DNA from: an uncultured Micrococcaceae bacterium
GTDB lineage: Bacteria; Actinomycetota; Actinomycetes; Actinomycetales; Micrococcaceae
Length of the DNA stretch: 64,000 nt
Reading direction: 5' to 3'
Assembly (NCBI GenBank): GCA_947502645.1
Contig: CANNAD010000002.1
Location: forward strand, 434,001-498,000
Shown here: piece after piece, positions 45,988 through 54,143 of the stretch
Layout of the letters: each line of letters begins with the position of its first letter
Position numbering within the stretch: the stretch's first letter is position 1
Program-made: the position numbers and the translations under genes
The notes under the pieces: generated by a model
Told to the model about the DNA's origin: nothing
What the model saw: only the letters and a program-made list of their open reading frames with translations
The model's database searches: none

Positions 45988-46947
45988 TCAGTCTGCGACG
46001 ATTTCGACTTCGAACCCGTCCTCATTCTCGAGGTACGCGGCATAATGGTCTGGCCCTCCAGCATGCGGGTGCTTGTCTGCGAACATCAACGTCCAGCCGT
46101 GACTGGTCGCCCGCCGGGCCAACAGATCCACTTCATGCCGGCTGCCCCCGTGGAATGCCAGATGGTTCACACCAGGACGACGACGGCGGTGCTGGTCATT
46201 TTCGACGTCGCTTCCGCTTTCGATGACGATGTAGTCGGTCGCGCCGTTCCAGGCAGCTCCGCTGGTCCACGTTCTTCCGGGCTGGTAACCCAGACGTTCG
46301 AGCATCCAGCCAATACTGGCTTTGGCTGTATCGAAATCGTTGACCCATACCTCTACGTGGTGGAGGCGGCCAGTCGCAGGCTGAACAGACACGTCAGCGC
46401 CTTGCTCCTCCGGCTCGACGGCGGCGGCCCCGGCTTTTGACTTGACCGTTTTTGGAGTCCAGTCCCTGCCGGCTTCTCCGGCGTCCATGGCCTCGTTGGA
46501 AAGCCTGTCGGCGTCTTTGTTCTTTTCCCGGGGTATCCACTCGTAGCGCACACGGTTCGGGTTGATGGTGGATCGGGCTTCGGCAGCAAGCTTCCGCATA
46601 TCCTCGTGCTTGATTTTCCACCGGCCGCTCATCTGCTCCACAGCCAGTTTCGAATCCATCCGGACAAGGACCCGGCACGATGCGTCGACGCTGTCGGCCA
46701 GCCGGAGGCCCGCAACCAGCCCTGAGTACTCGGCAACGTTATTCGACACCTTGCCGAGGTAACGCGCCTCTTCAGCCAGAATTTTTCCCGTCGAGGGATC
46801 CCTTACCAATGCCCCGTACCCGGCATGACCAGGATTGCCGCGGGAACCGCCGTCGGTCTCGACGATGAGGTAACGAGCAGCATCCCGCGGGGACTCGCTG
46901 GCAGGGACGTCGTTGCTGTCGAAGAGCGTATCTTCCGCCGGAACCAC
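45988..46947 (-). CDS. RNase HI-like domain fused to a VOC (glyoxalase-fold) domain
   Basis: A 319-residue two-domain protein. Residues 25-160 are RNase HI-like with the complete acidic set: TDGGSRGNPG, NNVAEYSGL, RMDSKLAVEQM and DADRLSNEA, so RNA-DNA hybrid cleavage is expected. After a low-complexity linker, residues about 192-319 form a vicinal-oxygen-chelate domain, with HHVEVWV at its start and ENEDGFEVEIV at its end providing metal-type His and Glu. The start is a GTG 3 nt after the upstream stop. In mycobacteria the orthologous place holds RNase HI fused to a phosphatase (Rv2228c), so the partner domain differs here. Confidence 0.88.
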   Translation of the reverse strand: MVPAEDTLFDSNDVPASESPRDAARYLIVETDGGSRGNPGHAGYGALVRDPSTGKILAEEARYLGKVSNNVAEYSGLVAGLRLADSVDASCRVLVRMDSKLAVEQMSGRWKIKHEDMRKLAAEARSTINPNRVRYEWIPREKNKDADRLSNEAMDAGEAGRDWTPKTVKSKAGAAAVEPEEQGADVSVQPATGRLHHVEVWVNDFDTAKASIGWMLERLGYQPGRTWTSGAAWNGATDYIVIESGSDVENDQHRRRRPGVNHLAFHGGSRHEVDLLARRATSHGWTLMFADKHPHAGGPDHYAAYLENEDGFEVEIVAD

Positions 46948-46950
46948 AGC

Positions 46951-47691
46951 CTAGTTGCCCCAGTCTTCGGAGCGGACAAGGATGCAACCGGAGTCGGGGC
47001 ACGTCACGACGTCGTCGGGTGCGGCCTTCCGGATATCTGCAAGGTCTCCCGGGCTGAGCTGCATACCCGACCCCTCGGACCGGCCGTGGTACAGCTTTGC
47101 CGCGCCAATACCGCGGTGGGCAAGGATTTTCTCGTACAGGGCGAGGAGACCTGCATCGAATGATGCGGCACATTCATCGCGTTCCCGCAGCAGCTCGTTG
47201 CGGGCGGTGTCGATCTCGGCGAGCTCGGCGTCGCGCTTTTCTTCCAGCGCCGTGAGCTCGGTCTTGATGGACTCGACGACATCGCGCTCACGGCCCTGCT
47301 GCGTGCGGGCGGATTCGAGGCGTTCCATGACTTCCAGTTCGGCGTCCTCAAGGTCCGTACGCCGCTTTTTCAGGGACTCGACCTCGTGCTGCATGGCGGT
47401 GAGGTCCTTGGGGCTGCCTGCACCGCTTTCGAGGCGGGACTGGTTCCGTTCCAGCCGCGTGACAACGGTGGCGACGTCGTCTTCTGCCCGTTTGAGCGCA
47501 CGTTCAGCGTCAGAGACCTCAGTATCAGCCGTCACGAGCTTGCTGTTGGCTGAAGCTAATTTGGCAGCGACAGCACCAATCTCAGGATTTTCCGTCACGT
47601 CGCGCGTGCGGCGCTTCAGGGACGTCAGTTGAGAATCAATTGCCTGCAGATCCAGGAGCTTGAGCTGCTCGGACGCTGGTGCTTTTACCAC
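46951..47691 (-). CDS. Coiled-coil protein with degenerate C4-type zinc ribbon
   Basis: A 246-residue protein, mostly long alpha-helical coiled coil (residues 10-190), with a C-terminal domain LYHGRSEGSGMQLSPGDLADIRK...TCPDSGCILV. The family (Rv2229c type) normally has two zinc-binding cysteine pairs; here the first pair is replaced by GSGM and only CPDSGC remains. The start is a GTG at 47689-47691 with GGAGG six bases upstream; ATGs further up precede that ribosome site. Order with the Nif3 and RNase HI genes is the same as in mycobacteria, but the role is unknown. Confidence 0.88.
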   Translation of the reverse strand: MVKAPASEQLKLLDLQAIDSQLTSLKRRTRDVTENPEIGAVAAKLASANSKLVTADTEVSDAERALKRAEDDVATVVTRLERNQSRLESGAGSPKDLTAMQHEVESLKKRRTDLEDAELEVMERLESARTQQGRERDVVESIKTELTALEEKRDAELAEIDTARNELLRERDECAASFDAGLLALYEKILAHRGIGAAKLYHGRSEGSGMQLSPGDLADIRKAAPDDVVTCPDSGCILVRSEDWGN

Positions 47692-47799
47692 TAGAAACCT
47701 CCACATTATGACCAAGCCCTGACGGCCACGGCTCCCCCAGCCTATGACAATGCCGAGCCGTACGTGTAGTCAGAATGATCGACGGACAGCTGCGCCGCA

Positions 47800-48687
47800 T
47801 TATCCTGGCGTCAGGACGAAATCCCACGGGTCAGTGTTGAGGGTGCTGACCCGCATCTCTACCTCGTACCCCTGGTCGAGCAGTACGTTCTGAAGTGCGG
47901 CGGCCGCCGGGGTCAGCCACAGCCACTCGCTCCCAAAATGGGAAACGTCGATGAGAAATGGGCGTCCACCCATGGCCGCTTCACGAGCCTCTGAGGCTGG
48001 ATGATGCCGGAGGTCAGCGGTGACGTATACGTCTGCTTCGCTCTTGCGGACGTCGTCAAACAGGGAGTCTCCGGCGCCGCCACAGACGGCTACCCGGCTG
48101 ACGATTCCATCTTTGTCTCCCGCAACCCTCATTCCCCCTGCAACCGCAGGGAGCAGGTTGAATACTGATTCGGCAAATTCACCGAGGGTCAGCGCCTCTG
48201 GAAGGACTCCTACCCTGCCTATCCCCTCTTCCGGGAGACCCTTCGGAGCAGGTGTCAGCGGCTCAATGTCCCGCAGCTTCATGGCATCTGCCAGTACGTC
48301 CGAGACTCCTCCTACCGCGCTGTCCCCGTTGGTGTGTACGGTCACGAGTGCGCACTGGGTCTCGATGAGGCGGTGAATGGCACGGCCCTTGAATCCGGTG
48401 GAGGCCACAGAGTTAACGGGCTTCAGCAACAGCGGATGGTGAACCACCAGCATGTCCGCACCCCAGGCGGCTGCCTCCTCGATGACGTCCAGCGTGGGGT
48501 CGACGGCGAAGAGCACCTTCTTCACAGGAGCGTCGGGGCGTCCTGCCACCATTCCGACCGAGTCCCAGCTTTCGGCCAACGATTCCGGCCACAGTTCTTC
48601 AACCGCGAGTAGGACATCTCCTACGGTTGGGGGTTCTTGTTGCGCCGCGTGGACATCTTCGTGGTGCGGCTGTGGTTCAGATTCCAT
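47800..48687 (-). CDS. Nif3-like dinuclear metal-centre hexameric protein
   Basis: Member of the NIF3/YbgI family (GTP cyclohydrolase I type 2-like fold), a conserved toroidal hexamer with a dinuclear metal site and no firm function. The 295-residue protein shows ESWDSVGMVAGRP, the metal motif VVHHPLLL, TVHTNGDSAVGGV and the C-terminal DVSHFGSEW. It starts the conserved trio Nif3, coiled-coil/zinc-ribbon, RNase HI on the minus strand and is divergent from msrA. Confidence 0.93.
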   Translation of the reverse strand: MESEPQPHHEDVHAAQQEPPTVGDVLLAVEELWPESLAESWDSVGMVAGRPDAPVKKVLFAVDPTLDVIEEAAAWGADMLVVHHPLLLKPVNSVASTGFKGRAIHRLIETQCALVTVHTNGDSAVGGVSDVLADAMKLRDIEPLTPAPKGLPEEGIGRVGVLPEALTLGEFAESVFNLLPAVAGGMRVAGDKDGIVSRVAVCGGAGDSLFDDVRKSEADVYVTADLRHHPASEAREAAMGGRPFLIDVSHFGSEWLWLTPAAAALQNVLLDQGYEVEMRVSTLNTDPWDFVLTPG

Positions 48688-48785
48688 AGCCTATTTCTAC
48701 CCTGCAGCGGCCGTTGGGTTCCAGTCAACGGCCATGACAGCGAGGGTGAGGAATCAAAGCGGACTCGATTGCATTGTTAACTGGC

Positions 48786-49310
48786 ATGATGACATTCGTC
48801 CTTGGCGGAGGCTGCTTCTGGTGCCTCGACGCCGTTTACCAGCAGACCCGCGGTGTAACTCTTGTGGAATCCGGCTATACCGGCGGGGACACCCCTAACC
48901 CCACGTACGAGACTGTTTGCTCGGGCACTACCGGGCACGCCGAGGTGGTGAAAGTCACCTTTGATGAAGAGGCGGTTCCGGCGGACATCATTCTCGATAT
49001 GTTCTTCACCACTCACGATCCGACGACGCTGAACCGTCAGGGATACGACGTCGGCACGCAGTACAGGTCTGCGATGTTCTATGACGGACCCGAGCAGAAG
49101 GAAGCGTTCGAACGTGCCATTGAGCGCGCCCAGGAACATTGGACGGATCCAATCGTGACAGAGGTGGTTCCGGCGGCGCAGTTCCATGCGGCCGAAGACG
49201 TCCACAATGACTTTTACCAACGCAGGCCGGACGCCGGCTACTGCCAGGTCATTATCAACCCCAAGCTCGCCAAAGTCCGAAAGTATTACTCCCAGTGGCT
49301 TACTGCCTAG
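48786..49310 (+). CDS. msrA: Peptide methionine sulfoxide reductase MsrA
   Basis: Reduces methionine-S-sulfoxide in proteins. About 174 residues, with the catalytic GGGCFWC near the N-terminus, then GYTGGDTPNPTYE, HAEVVKVTFD and YRSAMFY. It has no clear ribosome site: ATG at 48786 and 48789 are both possible, and TTGTTA at 48774-48779 sits about where a -10 would be for a leaderless mRNA. No msrB is adjacent. cysK follows 63 bp downstream on the same strand. Confidence 0.95.
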   Translation: MMTFVLGGGCFWCLDAVYQQTRGVTLVESGYTGGDTPNPTYETVCSGTTGHAEVVKVTFDEEAVPADIILDMFFTTHDPTTLNRQGYDVGTQYRSAMFYDGPEQKEAFERAIERAQEHWTDPIVTEVVPAAQFHAAEDVHNDFYQRRPDAGYCQVIINPKLAKVRKYYSQWLTA

Positions 49311-49373
49311 TAGGCCCAACTACCGCTGGATAAAATGACCGAACTTCAAGCATCGACACAGAGGCAGGATGAC

Positions 49374-50309
49374 ATGGCACGCATTTACGACGACGTTACC
49401 CAGATCGTTGGAGGGACGCCGCTTGTCCGGTTGAACCATTTGACCGAGGGGCTCGGAGCTCAGGTGGCTGTGAAACTGGAGTTCTACAACCCTGCCAACA
49501 GCGTGAAAGACCGCATCGGGGTTGCCATCGTTGACGCAGCGGAGAGGTCCGGTCAGCTCAAGCCCGGCGGAACAATCGTGGAGGGTACCTCGGGTAACAC
49601 CGGGATTGCGCTCGCCATGGTGGGAGCTGCGCGCGGGTACCGGGTCATCCTGACCATGCCGGAGACCATGTCCACGGAGCGCAGGGTCATGCTGAGGGCA
49701 TACGGTGCCGAGATCGTACTCACTCCGGGCGCGGAAGGTATGAGCGGGGCCGTGGCAAAAGCACAGCAGATCGTGGCAGAGACGGACAACGCCATCTGGG
49801 CCCGCCAGTTCGCCAACGAAGCGAACCCGGCCATTCACAAAACAACAACGGGTGAGGAAATCTGGGAAGACACCGATGGAAAGATCGATGTCTTCGTTTC
49901 GGGAATCGGTACGGGCGGAACAATCACCGGCGTCGGGCAGTTGCTGCGCGAACGCAAGCCAGAAGTGCAGATTGTTGCCGTGGAGCCGAAGGACTCAGCC
50001 ATTCTGACGGGCGGAACACCCGGGCCGCATAAGCTTCAGGGCCTGGGCGCCAATTTCGTTCCCGAGGTGCTGGATACGAACATCTACGACGAAGTGTTCG
50101 ACGCCCCCTTGGAGGAGTCCATCCGCGTGGCTCGCGACCTCGGCCGGCGAGAGGGCATCCTCGGCGGCATTTCTTCCGGCGCGATCGTCTGGGCTGCTCT
50201 TGAACTGGCAAAGCGGCCGGAGAACGAGGGGAAGCTGATCGTTGCAGTTGTCTGCGACTTCGGCGAGCGGTACATCTCGACGCTGCTGTATGACGATATC
50301 CGCAACTGA
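49374..50309 (+). CDS. cysK: Cysteine synthase A (O-acetylserine sulfhydrylase)
   Basis: PLP enzyme that makes cysteine from O-acetylserine and sulfide. It is 311 residues from the ATG at 49374, which has AGGA upstream; the longer open frame lacks homology. Motifs are [19 protein letters not shown] (PLP lysine), [12 protein letters not shown] and the phosphate loop GTGGTITG. The C-terminal DDIRN is not a perfect CysE-tail mimic. cysE follows 51 bp downstream, so the two enzymes of cysteine synthesis are one unit. Confidence 0.97.
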   Translation: MARIYDDVTQIVGGTPLVRLNHLTEGLGAQVAVKLEFYNPANSVKDRIGVAIVDAAERSGQLKPGGTIVEGTSGNTGIALAMVGAARGYRVILTMPETMSTERRVMLRAYGAEIVLTPGAEGMSGAVAKAQQIVAETDNAIWARQFANEANPAIHKTTTGEEIWEDTDGKIDVFVSGIGTGGTITGVGQLLRERKPEVQIVAVEPKDSAILTGGTPGPHKLQGLGANFVPEVLDTNIYDEVFDAPLEESIRVARDLGRREGILGGISSGAIVWAALELAKRPENEGKLIVAVVCDFGERYISTLLYDDIRN

Positions 50310-50360
50310 CATCCCCGGCCGGGCACTGACCTCGGCTATGCCACTAGGAAAAGGAGACCA

Positions 50361-50960
50361 GTGACCCTGCTTGGAGAGTCGCTTGCGCGGCTGCAGGAAG
50401 ACCTCGATACCGCACGAACCCACGACCCGGCGTCGCGGGGCGGTATAGAGAACGCCCTCTCATACCCTGGACTACACGCGATCTGGGTGCATCGGCTGAC
50501 CCATCGCATGTGGGCGCGGCCAGGGCTTCGCGGAGCCGCGCGCCTGCTATCCCAATTGGCCAGGGCTGCCACGGGAGTGGAAATTCATCCCGGAGCAACG
50601 ATTGGCCGACGCTTCTTCATTGATCACGGGATGGGTGTAGTCATTGGCGAGACGACCGAAATCGGCGACGACGTCATGATGTACAACGGCGTGAATCTCG
50701 GTGGGCGGTCGCTAGCACGCGTCAAGCGGCACCCCACCATCGGAGACCGGGTCATGATTGGGGCCGGCGCCAAAATATTGGGGCCGATCACCGTTGGTGC
50801 GGGAAGTGCAGTGGGCGCGAACGCCGTCGTCGTCAAGGACGCTCCGGCTGATTCCATCGTGACGGGCATACCGGCAACCTGGCGACACAGGGACAGCCGG
50901 CGGGAAACCCTGCCGGCTGTCGATCCTGCTGTGTACGTGGACCCTGCCATGTATATCTAG
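50361..50960 (+). CDS. cysE: Serine O-acetyltransferase
   Basis: Makes O-acetylserine for CysK. The 199-residue short-type enzyme starts at GTG with GGAG five bases upstream. A helical N-terminal part ([17 protein letters not shown]) is followed by a left-handed beta-helix of hexapeptide repeats ([23 protein letters not shown]...VNLGG...[10 protein letters not shown]). The C-terminal tail ends MYI, the residue type that inserts into the CysK active site in the cysteine synthase complex. Convergent with gnd, with stop codons about 20 bp apart. Confidence 0.96.
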   Translation: MTLLGESLARLQEDLDTARTHDPASRGGIENALSYPGLHAIWVHRLTHRMWARPGLRGAARLLSQLARAATGVEIHPGATIGRRFFIDHGMGVVIGETTEIGDDVMMYNGVNLGGRSLARVKRHPTIGDRVMIGAGAKILGPITVGAGSAVGANAVVVKDAPADSIVTGIPATWRHRDSRRETLPAVDPAVYVDPAMYI

Positions 50961-50981
50961 GCTGGGTCCTTCACCTGCGAA

Positions 50982-52418
50982 CTAGTGTGTGTCCACCGCT
51001 TCAACTTCGGAGAGATCTCCGCCCCAAAACGTGTGGAACGTCCCCTCTTTGTCGTTGCGCTGGTAGGTGTGAGCACCGAACAGGTCCCTGAGTCCCTGGG
51101 TGAGGGCGGCGGGAAGCCGGTCGCGACGCAGCGCATCGTAGTACGCCAGTGACGAGGAAAATACGGGTACGGGAATCCCAAGCTGGACGGCGGTCGCCAC
51201 AACCCGGCGCCAGGCTGGCACCGCTGCGCTGATCGCTTCGGTGAAGGCTGGTGCGAAGAGCAGGTTGGAGGGCTCAGAACCGCGAACGTAAGCCTTGGTG
51301 ATGTCATCGAGCAGCTCGGCGCGGATGATGCAGCCAGCACGCCAGAGTTTGGCGATCTCGTCGAGCTTGAGCTCCCAACCGTATTCCTCGGCTGCTGCCG
51401 TCAGCATGTCCAGGCCCTGAGCATAGCTGACCAGTTTCGAGGCGAAGAGCGCCTGCCGGACATCGTCAACGAAATTGTCCGGAAGTTCGACGTCGACCTC
51501 GTGGCCGATCAGGAGGTCCTGGGCCTCGCTTCGTTGTGAGCGCTGTGAGGACAGCGCGCGTGCGAAGACGGATTCCGCGATTCCGGATACCGGAGATCCC
51601 AGCTCCAGGGCTGAAACTACTGTCCATCGGCCGGTCCCCTTCTGGCCGGCAGAATCCACGACGACGTCGATGAACGGTTTGCCAGTGGAAGGGTCCTCAT
51701 GCCGCAGCACTTCTGCAGTGATTTCGATGAGGAAGGATGCCAGCGGGCCCGAGTTCCATTCGGTGAAGATGTCTGCCTGCTGGGCGGGTTCGATACCGGC
51801 CCCGTGGCGCAGGAGGTCGGATGCCTCCCCGATCACCTGCATGTCCGCATACTCAATGCCGTTGTGAACCATTTTGACGAAGTGCCCGGCGCCATCCGTG
51901 CCGATCCAGGTGCAGCACGGTTCGTCGTTGTAGGTGGCTGCAATCTTCTCCAGCATGGGGCCGAGGGAATCGTAGGATTTGCGGGAGCCGCCGGGCATGA
52001 TGGACGGGCCAAGCAGGGCGCCCTCCTCTCCCCCGGATACGCCAACGCCGACAAAATGGATCCCGGACTGCGCCAGCGCGGCTTCCCGGCGGCGGGTGTC
52101 AGCAAAGTGGGAGTTACCGGCGTCGATAATGATGTCGTCGGTATCCAGCAAAGGCGTCAACTGTTCGATGACTGCGTCCACCGGGGCACCAGCCTTGACC
52201 ATGACGAGGACGCGTCGGGGCTTTTCCAGGGAAGCAACCAGTTCCTCGAGTGAGTCAGCACGCACAAAGTTGCCCTCGGTACCGTGAGCGTTCAACAAGG
52301 CGTCGGTTTTTGCTGCCGTCCTGTTGTGTACGGCGACGGTGTACCCATTCCGTGCGAGGTTGCGGGCCAGGTTCGCCCCCATTACGGCGAGTCCTGTGAC
52401 TCCGATTTGTGCGCTCAT
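50982..52418 (-). CDS. gnd: 6-phosphogluconate dehydrogenase (NADP-dependent, decarboxylating)
   Basis: Oxidative pentose phosphate enzyme giving ribulose-5-phosphate, CO2 and NADPH. It has 478 residues from the second of two close ATGs (52416-52418), which has AAAGGG at proper spacing. Motifs are GVTGLAVMGANLARN, NRTAAKTD, GVSGGEEGALLGPSIMPGG (catalytic) and HNGIEYADMQ. The dimer-type C-terminal tail with AHTYQRNDKEGTFH is complete. Its start is 92 bp from the divergent sdaA start. Confidence 0.96.
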   Translation of the reverse strand: MSAQIGVTGLAVMGANLARNLARNGYTVAVHNRTAAKTDALLNAHGTEGNFVRADSLEELVASLEKPRRVLVMVKAGAPVDAVIEQLTPLLDTDDIIIDAGNSHFADTRRREAALAQSGIHFVGVGVSGGEEGALLGPSIMPGGSRKSYDSLGPMLEKIAATYNDEPCCTWIGTDGAGHFVKMVHNGIEYADMQVIGEASDLLRHGAGIEPAQQADIFTEWNSGPLASFLIEITAEVLRHEDPSTGKPFIDVVVDSAGQKGTGRWTVVSALELGSPVSGIAESVFARALSSQRSQRSEAQDLLIGHEVDVELPDNFVDDVRQALFASKLVSYAQGLDMLTAAAEEYGWELKLDEIAKLWRAGCIIRAELLDDITKAYVRGSEPSNLLFAPAFTEAISAAVPAWRRVVATAVQLGIPVPVFSSSLAYYDALRRDRLPAALTQGLRDLFGAHTYQRNDKEGTFHTFWGGDLSEVEAVDTH

Positions 52419-52496
52419 CAACATTCCCTTTCGTCGTGGATAATCATCACACTATTGCCCAGAGCGGGCGCGTGGCCATTGTGACTGCGCCACCGC

Positions 52497-52502
52497 TAGA
52501 CT
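52497..52502 (+). promoter_or_regulatory. -10 element suggesting leaderless sdaA mRNA
   Basis: TAGACT lies 8 bp before the sdaA ATG at 52511, so transcription would begin at or within one or two bases of the start codon. No Shine-Dalgarno precedes that ATG, which supports leaderless translation. The -35 (TGGCCA at 17 bp) is weak. Confidence 0.5.
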
Positions 52503-52510
52503 GGTGCATT

Positions 52511-53896
52511 ATGAGTTGTTATACCTCGGTCCTTGAGTTGTTCAGCATCGGGATCGGCCCCTCCAGTTCCCACACCGTCGGCCCTATGCGAGCTGCGCGG
52601 TTGTTCTCGCAGCAGCTACAGGACAGAGATCTCCTGCAGCGTACCGCCACCGCACGTGTTTGGCTTTACGGATCCCTGGGTGCCACGGGCATCGGGCATG
52701 GGACGCCGAACGCGATCCTTGCGGGCCTGGCAGGTTTTGACCCTGAGACGGTCGATCCAATGATTCCCGGTCAGCTGGCCACGACTCTTGACGGCGCCGG
52801 CACGCTGGAGCTGCTTGGTACTCACACCATCTCGATGCGTCCCACGGACATTGTCCTGGAGCCTCGGACCGTACTCCCCCGCCACCCCAACGCGATGAAG
52901 ATTTCAGCGTTCGACGGCGATGGCAACGAAGTCCTCACCGAGACATACTTCTCCATTGGCGGCGGGTTCGTTGAGTTGGAGTCGCATACCGCTGTCAGCG
53001 ATCCAACGCCGGCATCGCCAGCAGCTGAGTTGCCGTACAAGTTCCAGTTCGCGGATGAGCTGCTGGAAATCTGCCGACGGGAAAATATCTCCATCTCGGA
53101 TGTCGCGTGGGCCAATGAGTGCGCTCTACGCCCTGAAGATGAGGTTCGTCAGGGCATCGACGCCATCTGGAGAACCATGCGCGAATGCGTGGATGCCGGA
53201 TTGTCCGTGGGCGGTACGCTCCCCGGTGGCCTCAGGGCACGACGTCGGGCGGCGGCCATTGCTTCGCACCTCGAGGCTGTGGCGGACGAGCGCGAGACCT
53301 CCCTTGAGTGGCTGCAGGCCTTCGCTATTGCCGTCAATGAGGAGAATGCGGCCGGCGGCCGCGTTGTGACCGCTCCGACGAATGGTGCGGCGGGGATCAT
53401 CCCGGCAGTCCTGCACTACTTTGACCGGTTCATTCCGCAGGACCCGGAGACGAAGAAGGACAATATTCGTCGCTTCCTTCTCGTGGCGGCGACGATTGGT
53501 TCGCTGTACAAGGGAAATGCGTCCATTTCCGGTGCAGAGGCCGGATGTCAGGGCGAAGTGGGATCAGCTTGTTCGATGGCTTCAGGCGCCCTGTGCGAGG
53601 TCCTCGGAGGAACGCCGGACCAGGTGGAGAACGCTGCCGAGATCGGCATGGAGCACAACCTGGGTCTTACGTGTGATCCAGTTGGCGGACTTGTTCAGTT
53701 GCCGTGTATCGAACGAAATGCCATTGCCGCTGGCAAGGCAGTCGCTTCTGCCCGCATGGCCCTCTACGGAGACGGTCAGCATATTGTCTCCCTCGACACA
53801 GTCATCGAAACCATGCGGCAGACTGGACGGGACATGTCCAGCAAGTACAAGGAGACGTCCGAAGGCGGTCTCGCAGTGAACGTCATCGAGTGTTGA
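52511..53896 (+). CDS. sdaA: L-serine ammonia-lyase (single-chain, iron-sulfur type)
   Basis: Oxygen-sensitive [4Fe-4S] enzyme that deaminates serine to pyruvate. The 461-residue protein fuses the beta part (LFSIGIGPSSSHTVGPMRAA at residues 9-28) to the alpha part with TAPTNGAAGIIPAVL, GCQGEVGSACSMASGAL and LTCDPVGGLVQLPC, which provide the cluster cysteines. It ends IEC; a C-terminal cysteine that occupies the free iron site is known in this family. It acts next to cysE, so serine can go either to cysteine or pyruvate. Confidence 0.96.
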   Translation: MSCYTSVLELFSIGIGPSSSHTVGPMRAARLFSQQLQDRDLLQRTATARVWLYGSLGATGIGHGTPNAILAGLAGFDPETVDPMIPGQLATTLDGAGTLELLGTHTISMRPTDIVLEPRTVLPRHPNAMKISAFDGDGNEVLTETYFSIGGGFVELESHTAVSDPTPASPAAELPYKFQFADELLEICRRENISISDVAWANECALRPEDEVRQGIDAIWRTMRECVDAGLSVGGTLPGGLRARRRAAAIASHLEAVADERETSLEWLQAFAIAVNEENAAGGRVVTAPTNGAAGIIPAVLHYFDRFIPQDPETKKDNIRRFLLVAATIGSLYKGNASISGAEAGCQGEVGSACSMASGALCEVLGGTPDQVENAAEIGMEHNLGLTCDPVGGLVQLPCIERNAIAAGKAVASARMALYGDGQHIVSLDTVIETMRQTGRDMSSKYKETSEGGLAVNVIEC

Positions 53897-53903
53897 GGTC
53901 GGA

Positions 53904-53933
53904 TTACGTTTTACCGTAAGTTTCCGGTAAAGT
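53904..53933 (+). promoter_or_regulatory. Possible promoter of tRNA-Val, overlapping a palindrome
   Basis: TTACGT (53904-53909), 18-nt spacer, TAAAGT (53928-53933). The region also contains the inverted repeat TTTACCG-N8-CGGTAAA (53910-53916, 53925-53931), which could be an operator or a terminator of sdaA. Confidence 0.4.
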
Positions 53934-53970
53934 AATTGATCGTGCAGTTCAGCGGAAACGTTGATCTCAC

Positions 53971-54046
53971 GGGTCTTTAGCTCAGCTGGTAGAGCGCCAC
54001 GTTTACACCGTGGATGTCATCGGTTCGATCCCGGTAGGACCCACCA
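53971..54046 (+). tRNA. tRNA-Val (anticodon TAC)
   Basis: Acceptor GGGTCTT/AGGACCC with one G-U pair, discriminator A and encoded CCA (54044-54046). The anticodon loop TTTACAC reads TAC, and the T-arm CGGTTCGATCCCG is intact. Confidence 0.96.
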
Positions 54047-54049
54047 ACG

Positions 54050-54094
54050 ACCCCGTCGCGTCAGGCTTTTAGCTTCGACACGACGGGGTTTTTT
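54050..54094 (+). terminator. Terminator after tRNA-Val
   Basis: ACCCCGTCG (54050-54058) pairs with CGACGGGGT (54081-54089) around a 22-nt loop, with a run of T from 54089 to 54094. Confidence 0.8.
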
Positions 54095-54143
54095 CGTGAG
54101 TTCGTACTCGCTGTTCGGGCAGCTCTCAGGAATTTCACTCGAG

